From positions 1 to 22,241 of the forward strand of contig JAAMPI010000957.1 of assembly GCA_013054445.1 (NCBI GenBank): a DNA stretch of 22,241 nt. Reading direction: 5' to 3'. Below are positions 1-12,078 of the stretch, piece by piece (within the stretch, counting starts at the first letter, position 1; each line of letters begins with the position of its first letter). Under the pieces are notes generated by a model. It made no database searches and was not told the DNA's origin. It worked only from the letters and a program-made list of their open reading frames with translations. This stretch comes from Cudoniella acicularis. Taxonomy: Eukaryota > Ascomycota > Leotiomycetes > Helotiales > Helotiaceae. Made by a program: the position numbers and the translations under genes.

Positions 1-134
1 CCCCCCCTTCGCCGCCCGCCATCGACTAAAACAAAGCATCCCCTCTCCCCTTAATCGCCATATCTCTCGCTCAATCCAGCTCGTTTCACCCTTTTCTCAT
101 GATCATCCGGTGACAGAACGAGCTGGCAGGTGGA

Positions 135-2522
135 ATGTCGCCAGGAGCCAGCACCAAGCCAGTAACTGGCCGGAGAACCGTTTGTGACCATTGTCGTCGT
201 CGCCGTAAGTCGTGTCACGTCTCTGCCCTTAGCTAAGCACGCCCCGCAAGACTGCCGCCAGCCGGGTCGTGACTTTGACTTGTCACGTTGCGCATTTGGA
301 GAGCTTGAGCACTGACTAGGAGCACAACACCAGGAATCCGCTGTGATGGGGAGTTCCCCTGCAATCAATGCAACAGTGCTTCCTTGACCTGCAAAAGAGA
401 TCACATCCCGAAAAGACGCGGTCCCAAACGGGGCAGTGGGAGAGTGATAAATGAGCTTCGCGCTCAGGACGGCGATGGGGATGAAGAGAAGAAGACAAAG
501 TCAAATGGCTCGGTCGGTAGCCAAAGTACCGGGGCCCCTTCGTAAGTATACTCGCCACTTCTTTCGGTCAAGTCATGTTTCCCGGCGGCTCTTTGCAATC
601 AATTATCGACGCAATCTTGCATTTGGGCGATGGAAATTGAGCTATTCGCATTTTGGTTCCATGACATGTGATAAGTTTGTATTACCAGCTGCTTTTATTA
701 CGGCTGAGCACTCAGAATCTGGTTACTGCCTGCTTTATCAAGGATAAAGTATTCGAAAGCAATACAATACCATATTCTTCGGCCTAGGCGTCTGTCGATT
801 GGACAATTACGTTCTGTCATTCCACTCTTCTGGTCAATTCGCATCTTGTTCATCCGTCTAAATGCTAATATCATACAGCATCGATCGATGGCTTTCAGAT
901 GCCGAATCTACATCTCCAGTTGTCGGTCAACCACGATGGCACCCTATCATGTCAGATGTTCCACACCTTTCGGACGAACTGAGAAGTATATACACCAGCG
1001 ACCAGTATCGTCCAACATCCCGAAGCTATTTCCACCTAATTCCAACTTGTCTCGACCTGTTTATGGAACATATATATCCGATTATGCCTCTCATTCATAT
1101 GCCTACACTTCGGGCTTCCATCAACAGACCGCTTGAAATGTTCGAAAATAATCTCCTATATTCGCTCTGTGCTCTCCTTTGTACCCATATGTCTGGCCAA
1201 AGCATACTGGCACCTGGACCACCGTCTTGGGAAACTGCCGGACGTTTTTTTCTTGATGAATGTATATTGGTTCGACAGTCTTACGATTTCGTTGAAGATA
1301 AAACTCTTGGAGCTGTCATATCTTCATATTTTGTATCAACAGCTTTTTTTTGAACTAAATCAATCGCGAAAGTCATGGTATTATCTGCGGGAAGCTATGA
1401 CAATGGGCCAGGATCTCGGTCTTCATGATGAGAATTCTTATATTGGATTATCTCCAGCGGAATCTCTCTGCCGCCGAAGGACTTTTTGGATTCTCTATGT
1501 TACTGAGAGGTATATATTTCCTCGTATTTTCTCACCTTTTTTATGGATGCTAATATCTCAGATCATTTGCCATTCTACGCCATAAACCCCTCACCCTCCA
1601 AAAAACTCCCAATTTTCCTACTACATTGCACGAGTATGAAGCTCCAGAGATCCATTCTGGTTTCATGCACCTAGTAAATTCTTATCATCTTCTCGATTCT
1701 TCTTTCGTTGACTCCTGGAACGAAGCATCTGACGCGCCTGCCTCGACATTCACATATACTGCGCTACAACAACAACTTAACCGTCCACACCCTTCACATA
1801 TCTCCTTAACGGATATTCAAAAAGCTGATATTCTCGTAACTCAACAATGGCTGAGGCTGATCATTTGGCAATCCTCGATGCGTCAAGGTCTTCTCTCATC
1901 CAATGCCGAAGACGAAAGCATGACCTTTCGCTACCCGCTCAAGATCGCCCACTCGCTTTTGGATGTCATCTCATCCCTTCCGACGACAAGCATTGAAGTA
2001 CATGGCATGGGCATATTTGAAAAGATATTTGAGATTGGAAATACAATGCTAGATGTTATGCAGGCCTGCGGGATGAGTATTTCTAATGATCATTATGGTG
2101 TTGGGCAGGATCCATTTGGGATGTTTGTCAAAACATTGAGTCAAACTCCGAATTCGCAACGTCAGTACGCGAATTTGTTGCTGGCGAAGGCAGCAGAAAA
2201 ACCGGAGATTCAACGATTCTCCCAGAGTTTGACACCAGCATTGTCAGATCATACCATGGTCGCACCAAATATAACTTATAGTGCCTCGGCAGTCTTACCT
2301 TTTCAAAGTGTAATTACTTCGCATGATGGATTGGCTGCTCCAGTTCCATCGAGACAATGGAGAGGAAGTATTGTTGGCGAAATCGCTGATGATGGTGGCT
2401 ACAAGGTTGAGGATCCACGAGAGGACGAGCAGCCGTGGAATGAGAAGACGGTTTGGGTCCCTGGTAGAGGTGATGATGCTCAGATGTTGGATGCGGCGTT
2501 TGAATTCAAGATGGAGGGGTGA
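135..2522 (+). CDS. Zn2Cys6 fungal transcription factor, sugar-regulator-like, one frameshift
   Basis: Nuclear regulator with an N-terminal Zn2Cys6 DNA-binding domain and a fungal_trans middle region. Exons: 135-204, 334-541, 879-1509, 1562-2522; introns of 129, 337 and 52 bp have CTGAC or CTAAT branch points and matching phases. The six cysteines are C17, C20, C27, C33, C36 and C43 (C-x2-C-x6-C-x5-C-x2-C-x6-C); intron 1 splits the codon of R24. The basic tail KRRGPKRGSGRVINELRA after the zinc cluster recalls the InuR/AmyR/Mal-activator group of sugar regulators; that sub-assignment is from memory and weak. The middle domain spans exons 3-4 (YPIMPLIH, TMGQDLGLH, RRRTFWILYVTER). Exon 3 is out of frame at a T8 run (1344-1351): removing one T joins STAFF to ELNQSRKSWYYLREA and gives 622 residues. 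Without that, translation stops at 1351-1353. Start chosen as the ATG just before the zinc cluster. Confidence 0.82.
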
Positions 2523-2867
2523 TGTTTTATGATGACGGGCAGTTTGTATAGTGATGATTTTCATACCCTGTGTCAACTTAACGGCTTTCCAATTCACGTT
2601 ATGAAGATTTGAGGTTTTATGGATTGCATGTATGACGAATTATCGAGGGTTATGAGGAGCTGGGCTGTGGAGATAAAGGACACGGTGTAACGAATGAATT
2701 GTTTTGTATGTAGTCGTAGTGCTTCGTCTACGGCAGGTCGCTGGGATTTTCTTTCTTTCAAGTGTCCTTAATGGGTAACGCTCGAGAGACAGATAGCGTA
2801 ACGCTAAAGAAAGCAGCAAACGAAGTCCCCTACGGGAGGCTTGGTAAAATATAGCGTACCGATCCCT

Positions 2868-3549
2868 ATAATTTAGCGAGTGACAGTTCGGAATTGTCGC
2901 GATTTCCTTGCGCGATAATAATAACTTATTTTGCTACTCTCTATTTATAGAAAGGTATCTGTTGATTGGGTAAATGATTAGGAGAAGAATTGAAATCCCA
3001 ATACTCAGCCCGGTTTTTCATGAGGGCCGTGGAAATTATTAAAGGCCAGTTAAGCTACTCACAGGAGGACAGTAACCTATAGATATCGTAGTAATTGGTC
3101 TCTTTTCCTTTCGCTTTATAAAGGTGAGTGATTTTACCCCTGTGAGGCATTCTTAACACTACCTAGGTACCCTATCTAGGTTGGATATCAAGTGCGGCCC
3201 TCAGCAAAAACCCAGCCGAGTAGTTTTATTATGAAACCGCCGACTATTTTGCTCTCGTTAAATTACAGGCTGCAGACCGCTGAAGTCTAGCGCACAAGCA
3301 CTAAAATTTAGTAACTGGCGCGCCGTGATTTAGCGAAGAAGATCAATGGCGTCGCAATCCCTTCTTGCGATAATGAGGATTTATTCCTTCATATTTGGAC
3401 CAGGCAATTGCCTACGAGCAATTGTGGACATGCGCAGGGTGATGATGTCAATTGCACGACCTTTTTTAATTGATGCGCAAAAAATAAGAGTAGCTCTTTG
3501 GGAATACAGTGGCTATTCGCTAGAATTTAGGGGTCGGTCGCTAAATTGT
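2868..3549. mobile_element. Decayed inverted-repeat (MITE-like) element, interrupted by a smaller MITE
   Basis: The left end reads ATAATTTAGCGAGTGAC (2868-2884); the right end, read on the opposite strand from 3549, is ACAATTTAGCGACCGAC. That is 14 of 17 identical, and the similarity continues inward through an AATT-N-T-N-GCGA block with one gap, about 35-40 bp in all. The inner MITE at 3004-3220 lies between the arms, so this element would be about 465 bp without it. It has no transposase frame. Extra ATTTAGCGA words inside and just outside the right arm fit subterminal repeats. The exact ends and any target duplication are not clear. Confidence 0.42.
3004..3220. mobile_element. TA-flanked MITE, copy A (217 bp)
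   Basis: The ends are imperfect terminal inverted repeats of about 26 bp. The left arm begins CTCAGCCCGG and the right arm, reverse-complemented, begins CTCGGCTGGG. Both then run through a TTTTT tract to a perfect 9-bp TGAGGGCCG, and about 20 of 26 positions match. A TA dinucleotide sits immediately outside each end (3002-3003 and 3221-3222), as expected for Tc1/mariner-type insertion. There is no coding capacity. A second copy lies at 8964-9198 in the same orientation. Differences between the copies are mostly C/T and G/A changes, several at CpA/TpA, which suggests repeat-induced point mutation. Confidence 0.68.
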
Positions 3550-3805
3550 GGCGGGCTAGCCCCCGAATTTTAGCGAGGAGTCGCTGAAGTTTGAGGCACA
3601 TGTAAACAAAACAACTTAAATGGTTGTAACAGAATCAACACCAACGTAGTGCGATGTAATTCACCTTGAAGTGTTGTTGAAGTGTGCTTTCTTGTAATTT
3701 AATAACAAGAAGGAAATATTTTAAGGACTCCCTCGCTAGCCGTCCTTCTTTGCGGTCTGAACAACGTTCTTGTCTTGTGGTTTTCTGCAGCCATGGGTCT
3801 GGGAG

Positions 3806-3842
3806 GGCAAGAACGGTTCGTTGCCGCCGGTGCGTTCTTGCC
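3806..3842. repeat. 10-bp inverted repeat, possible hairpin
   Basis: GGCAAGAACG at 3806-3815 is followed after 17 nt by its perfect reverse complement CGTTCTTGCC at 3833-3842. A further GTTGCC/GGCAAC pair lies just downstream (about 3853-3892). No gene is attached; it may be part of another degraded repeat. Confidence 0.4.
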
Positions 3843-4177
3843 GTGCGGTCCCCGTTGCCGTAAATATTGGAATGGCATGCGGAAATGGCAACACGTGGCG
3901 AGCGAGTGAGCGAAGAAGCCTTGGGATCTGTTTGAAAAGAGGCAAGAGCCTTCCTAGAAGACGCAACTCGCGATTTCTCAAAGAACATCGTAGGCAGTCC
4001 TTACCAAGAGACTTTTTGAAGACCCCGTGCATATAGAGGACATACGAAACGTGATCGAACGTTGAATTATATATATACAGAAATCCATCCTAAACTTTTG
4101 TCCCCAAAATTTTGTAATCAATGATAGTAAGAATTCAAAACCCTCGTGCCTTCCACCTTCCTCTTCGACCAGAGAGA

Positions 4178-5281
4178 CTATGAAACAGTGACGTCGCTGC
4201 CGTAAATGCAGTAAGTTCCATCATTGCCACTCCCATTTTCCACAGGCTCTTGGGAGTTGTAATCAGTTCCTCTGTATGTGACGCACACATCCGCGACAAC
4301 AGAGGCCTTTGAATTGGTAATTGTCGCTGAATCACCATAGTTGGAGTTGATACCTATTTTGATGTTAATTTCAAACTTTTCGAGAGGATGGAGTAGAAAA
4401 GGTACGTACCAGCAACCTCCTTTCCACCAGGAGCAGTAAGACCATCAATAATAACATGTCTCTCATACATCGTCTTGCAATTCCCACAAGATCTGTATAG
4501 CTTACCAAAAGTTTCAACAGTGAAATCGGAAATCGAGATCGTTCCAGCTCCATTACGCTGCAAAAACTTATCATCAGCACCGAAAGCTCCTCCGCCGACA
4601 ATCTTCGTCGTCTCTCCTGCGTCTTGATTCTTCACTGTGAAGGCGTCCTCGCAAACGGCGCTCCACCACACATTGGTGAGCGTGCATGCTCCTTGACAAT
4701 GCACGCCCTCGATCTGATTGGGACCGATAATAGCGTTGGAAAGGGATCCGCCATTCTCGATTTGGAAAACAGGATCAGAGTCTCCACCTTCCGATTGTCC
4801 TGTGCAGGAAACACCACGATCGAACATAACCATACCGCCATCAAAGGATGCACCAGCTGCGATTGTCTGCGCGGCAGAGAGGATAGATGTGCCAGAGGAT
4901 GCCGCGAGAGCCACCCGAAGAGCTAGAAGAACTCGATGATGAAGTCCCCGACGCTTTGGCGGCTGTGGTTGCTGCTGAGCCGCCGTTAGCTTTGGCATTT
5001 CCAGTGCTTTTCGAGAAGCCCCTTGAGGATGAAGCAGTTGCCTTGGCGGAGTCACTTTGAAAGGCGGCTGCGGAAGATTTGGCCGCTTTTGTGGCACTTC
5101 CATTTACGGTTTGGGTGGATGATGTAGCGTCGGTTTTGGCAGCTGCTGCTTTGAGAGCGAAGGAGGAGAAGGCGTTTTCGTCACAATCCCAAACAACGAG
5201 ATTATTGTGAGGATGAGATGGGGCGGCTGTGACGCTGAGGGTGAGAGCCATGATGGTGATATTGATGGTTGAGTATTTAAT
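4178..5281 (-). pseudogene. PL3 family pectate lyase, frame broken and start codon apparently lost
   Basis: Secreted enzyme that cleaves de-esterified pectin by beta-elimination. Exons 5281-4410 and 4353-4178, with a 56-bp GT..AG intron in phase 1. PL3 hallmarks are the block around GVHCQGACTLTNVWWSAVC followed by EDAFT, then GAFGADDKFLQRNG, KLYRSCGNC and the Cys-containing C-terminus ending DGTYCIYGSDVTVS. The N-terminal half is a Ser/Ala/Thr-rich linker, unusually long for a minimal PL3. Two defects are visible. First, the frame changes around 4890-4925, in or just after a Ser-rich tract, consistent with one extra base near GGTGG. Second, the signal peptide would read (I)KYSTINITIMALTLSVTAA with ATT at 5281-5279 where ATG is expected; the next ATG (5251) leaves too short a hydrophobic segment. 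With one base removed the product is about 348 residues. An assembly error remains possible for the indel. Confidence 0.75.
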
Positions 5282-6598
5282 TGTGAGGTAAGTGAATGAG
5301 ACTCGGATTTCAAATAGTGTCGATTGGCGGAAGAAGATTAAAGGCAATGCTCAGCAAAGATCGAATGAATGATGCTCACAGAGCCTACAATGTGTATGAA
5401 TGTAGAAGAAAGAAGAGGAATGAAGTGCAGAAGCTTGATGAGCTGATGAAGAAAATACAGCCTATAGCAGGAAAACATCGTCATATTTGTAGCTCCTCCC
5501 TTTCTTCCGTCAGCATCACCAGAGCCACGAATTCCACGGCTCTGAGAAAAGCAACGTCCACATCTCCATAGAAACAATATCTTCGAAACGAAAACGTCGT
5601 CTGGTTATAATTGACCAATTATTCTGAAGATCGCATGGGAAGCCAAGTACGATCTGCCGTGGCTGCGCAACACTGAATTCTGATTCCTTGGGGAGGTATC
5701 GTAGGAGGTGGAAAGGGACGTGGCAGTGAAATCTTTAGATGTGGCTACCAAGTGTGGGGGCGGCCTCCACTTTTGCTCTCTTGTTTGATATTTGGTCTTT
5801 TCTAATGTTTGGTTGTAAGATCTTGATCAATGATGGCACCCTCATCTTTAGGACTTCCGGTTATGCCACAAACTTAAGTCTCTTGTCCTATCCTCGACTA
5901 ACCGTGCATCTTCCTTGTTTAAAAAACTTTATTCGTGTAAATAGCGAAACTTCCAAGCACGATTCAGTCTGCTTATTGAAGCACTCTTTCTGCAGTGCTG
6001 TAGTGTTGTCCTCTGCTGGTGTCCTGGAGTAAACTTTACAAATTGCTTGCTCCTTCTTGGCATGATTCGTCATACCCTACTGTTTTTCCTCCTGGTGAAA
6101 CTAAGAATTTAAATATGGTGCTGCCAAGTCGGGCACCGAACTTGGCGCCAAGTTTTGATGCGAGGAAATAGGGGCGGTGGTAGCTAAGCGAGCTGGTGAC
6201 AGGGCTTGGGAAAGTCAAATTCTTCAATGCCCAATGAATTGAAATGGCCTTAAAACAATGGATATTCCATGAAGAGAATTTTGGCAAAAGTATGCGTGAC
6301 ATTGCATGGCAAATCATTGACATGAGAGATCTCAGCTTGAATCTCGTTATTGTCTCGTTTAAGACTTTGCTTTCTGAGGAATGGGCTTGAGAAATCAACC
6401 ATCTTCACTTGGATATGATGTGTTTTTAAATCATCCATTTATAAAGGAATTAATCGTGATGTGAAGATGAAACTGGCAGGCTCGAAAGGTGAAGATAAAA
6501 GGCTGAAAGCTTTGAAGTATGTACACCTGTCTTCAGAAAATATATACAAGAAGAATTTATCCGCAGCCTTAAAAACTGGCGTCAATCTAGCGGAAAGA
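5282..6598. other. Intergenic stretch between lyase and xylanase
   Basis: This contains the lyase promoter and, at the right end, the 3' flank of the convergent-side xylanase gene. Frames of 80-120 codons occur on both strands (for example 5739-6032 and 6036-6398), but they show no domain, signal peptide or spliced partner. The only structure I see is the 16-bp palindrome at 6139-6154. Confidence 0.55.
6139..6154. repeat. Perfect 16-bp palindrome
   Basis: AACTTGGCGCCAAGTT is its own reverse complement. A half-related CCAAGTC lies about 15 bp to the left. It could be a binding site for a symmetric dimeric regulator or a chance palindrome; it lies about 460 bp beyond the xylanase stop codon and 860 bp upstream of the lyase start. 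Confidence 0.45.
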
Positions 6599-9428
<2,830 letters not shown>

Positions 9429-11259
9429 TTAGCTCTTCGATTCCGACGCAGTTTGAATATATGAAGCTATCGAATCTTTTTGCGGGGGTTGCCAAGCCCA
9501 GATTCCAGAGCGGGATCGTATGAAACTTGCCATGACATACGCTTGTTTGACTCCAAGCTCAACCGCAATCCACTTAAGATTCTTAACAGCAAATTCTCGC
9601 ATTGGCTCGGGAGAACTATCCATCACGCCAACAAGCCACAATGGCCACATCAAAAAAGACCCTCCAGCCATGGGAATTGGAGGCGAATCTTCATTAGGCA
9701 AGTTCGAGAGCATACGATTTGAAACAAATCCATGCGGTGGAGCACCTCCTCCAATACTTTGATGAACTGTGCCGAGTATGTCGGTCCGCATTTCGGAAAT
9801 CGTTTCGGTGGACAACTGAAATTGGGCGGTATATTCCGGCAGAGTGAAGAGCGGGGGTTTCAATGAGAATCCTTTCAACAGAATATCTCTGATTAAGTTA
9901 TTCAGCTGAATCCTAAGGCACCGCAAAGTATTCCACATCCAGGCCATCCACTATAAATCCAAAGAGTTAGCCTTTTGTTTCGTGCAGAAAGATATCGAAT
10001 TGGAAATGTGTGAACCAGCATAATGTGTTTTCATGTTTGAACAAGATTTGCAAAGGACAAAGTATGCTGTGCATAAATATACTCACATAGTTACGATAAA
10101 TATGATATCGACCATTATAGACAAAATCGGATTCGAGCTCGTGGAAACAACTTCGTACTCCCAACCAGGTGGTGTATTGGAACATATAGACAGAAGAACG
10201 CCATCTATCTCCAGAGCCCTAGAAAGAATTTCTTGCGGTACTGTCAACGAACCGTCGTGCATGCTTGCACGAATTTCTGTAAACAGCATCGTACATTCCT
10301 GAATTTTGAGGGTAGCTTGTGGTGGATAGAAATTTTTGAATACTTCAGTCAAATACTCACGCAAATGCTTAGGAAGGCGAATCGAACGATGGGAGCAATG
10401 GATCATCAGATTCGCAGAGATGTACAATAACATCTGTATACCGTTAGGTGAATTTAGCTGTTCGGGACCACGCATTTTGAGAATGGCAGCTGCGCCATGG
10501 ATATGATTCATCCAATCTTGGAAAGACTTTTGGTTGCACCCGGTTACAATCTCGAAAATCCCCAAAACCTGGATGGTCATTAAGGTGCTATCCTTTTTGG
10601 CTTCCTCCGGCTGTCGAAGAGCCGCATTAAGAAGTTGAATTGATTTCATGTATTGGAAACGAGCATTGTTGAGGAGCGAGGGAGCACGCGCAACGTGTGA
10701 ATAGGCTGCAAGTCCAACCGCCTTCATACTAGCCATGAGACGGTCATCAATATTTTGGGTTCGAGCCAGCCTGTTCAAACTTGCCAGGTGCCCTTTAATC
10801 GGGCCATCAAATCCGATGACAAAATTAAAGACAAAAAATCCGATTGCTCGATCTTCGAGAGTTGGGGCTAACGTGTAGGTCAGAGATAGAGGAGAGGTGT
10901 CTTGTTGAACGATCTCAAGAAGGGCCCCGGATGATGCGTCACCAATATTTTGATCACCTTCGGTGGCAGCTAATGCCTTTCGCCTAGCTTCTTTGGCCTT
11001 GAACTTCCGTTCAACGTTGGTGCTCTCGTCCCGGAAAATCAAGTCGCCTGGAACCCGGTAACCAGGGCATGTTCGTTTGGCTTTCTTGCATTGCGTGCAT
11101 CCTTCTGGAACTTGGTCGCACTGTGAGGTGTCAATGAATGGATGTGGGATAAATAGGCTGCATGTGTGTTGGAGAAATGGGACGAAAGGCAATGCTTACT
11201 CTTGTTTTCCGCGCTCTACAGGCGTGGCAACCCCCAGATGGCTTGCCGCAGAAAACCAT
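9429..11259 (-). CDS. Zn2Cys6 transcription factor, frameshifted near its third quarter
   Basis: Nuclear regulator of the common fungal type beginning MVFCGKPS. Exons 11259-11200, 11120-10087 and 9950-9429; introns are 79 and 136 bp, the second with a CTAAC branch point. Zinc-cluster cysteines are C11, C14, C21, C28, C31 and C38; intron 1 falls exactly between R20 and C21. After it come PGYRVPGDLIFRDE and a long helical middle region with GIFEIVTG and WMNHIHGAAAILKMRG, both typical of this family. Between about 10150 and 10130 the frame changes by one missing base: PPGWEYEVV is in one frame, while ESDFVYNGRYHIYRNY is in another and joins correctly through the intron to WMAWMWNTLRCLRIQL. With one base added the product is 538 residues; as written it ends at 10083. 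It diverges from the DHA2 transporter, a common arrangement for a pathway-specific regulator and its target. Confidence 0.82.
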
Positions 11260-12078
11260 CCTGCCGTGTTCTGTCCTCAATCTTCCCGGGATCTGGATCT
11301 CTCTCCCAGAGGCGCAAAGGAGGCGCAAGGGTGTCGCAGACTCGAGTTAATTGGCGGGATCTCTGTGGGAGGGAGAATGTGTTTGATCGCGATCATGCAG
11401 CTTTCAGAGTCTTGGCACAGGAAATTCTGAGTACCGGTATTTGCTTCCTCGCAGAGCTGGTCCCAATATGGAAGATCTTGATGTTAAGAAATATCGACGC
11501 CCGAGGGAGTGGCGAAGCGGAGGGTTCTTGACGTTGCTTTTGACCGGTTCTTGGTACAAGCCAAAGCCAAAATGTGCCCGTTGTGGCGCAGCGGGCGCTA
11601 ACCAGATTTGGGGCAGGAGGAAGTTGACCAATCAACCATCTTGCATCGTCATAATCCGAACCCCCGAACCCCGACACCCTTCACTCAACTTCTCCGCAAC
11701 AACAAATCATGCCCAAGCAATTTTCTCGTCTGCACGTCGTTATGGTAGGCCCTCCGATTGGCAACCTCGTAATACAGCGTACAGGATGCCTTTTTCAGAC
11801 TTCACAGTTTGTCGTGTGGTGTGCCGCGGTCACTAAAATTGAGGCTCAGTGATCCCCGCCTCTATATTTCGAGCGTTTTTGGATGCAGAGCATCCAGCTC
11901 ATCATGGGTCCATTCAATCCCTGGACGAGCTGTAAGGCATATATGTACCTTCTTCTTTTCTGATTGGGCTTGTTAATCAGATATCTCTTTTCCCAAATTT
12001 CAAAACTGCACTCCCACCCATTCTAAGCTTACGGACTAGGAACTGATTTGGAGTCCATCTCGCAACCCCTCAAGTTCC
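11260..12078. promoter_or_regulatory. Divergent promoter between regulator 2 and the DHA2 transporter
   Basis: These 819 bp separate two start codons pointing outward, so the region must drive both genes. Frames inside it (11393-11836 on both strands) show no domain. A TCTATATTTC sequence near 11861 could be a TATA-like element for the transporter, about 210 bp before its ATG. The CCG triplet cluster at 11656-11673 is listed separately. Confidence 0.5.
11656..11673 (-). promoter_or_regulatory. Three spaced CGG triplets, candidate Zn2Cys6 binding sites
   Basis: Read on the minus strand, this is CGG-N4-CGG-N5-CGG in direct repeat (plus-strand CCG at 11656, 11664 and 11671). Zn2Cys6 proteins bind CGG triplets as pairs with defined spacing, so this is a reasonable place for the adjacent regulator to act on both itself and the transporter. 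The match is short and could be chance. Confidence 0.25.

Larger units (their letters stand above)
2523..4177. other. Gene-free stretch with transposon debris
   Basis: No convincing gene lies between the regulator and the pectate lyase. The first ~250 bp should hold the regulator's 3' UTR. From about 2770 the DNA contains short inverted motifs such as AGCGTAACGCT (around 2798) and repeated ATTTAGCGA words on both strands (2871, 3328 and, as ATTTTAGCGA, about 3569). The TIR elements are listed separately. Open frames on both strands at 3635-4036 overlap each other, have no recognisable domain and look like chance frames in a locally GC-rich segment. Confidence 0.6.

Noticed and set aside
1..134. 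Separate upstream gene
   Set aside because: Only pyrimidine-rich promoter-like sequence; antisense frames here overlap the regulator's first exon and intron.
3635..4036. Overlapping frames on both strands as a gene
   Set aside because: Three frames overlap in the same GC-rich segment, none with a domain, signal peptide or plausible introns.
5739..6398. Small genes between lyase and xylanase
   Set aside because: Frames on both strands overlap, with no recognisable residues, signal peptide or splice structure.
9480..9762. Plus-strand frames opposite regulator 2 exon 3
   Set aside because: They are antisense shadows of a conserved coding exon.
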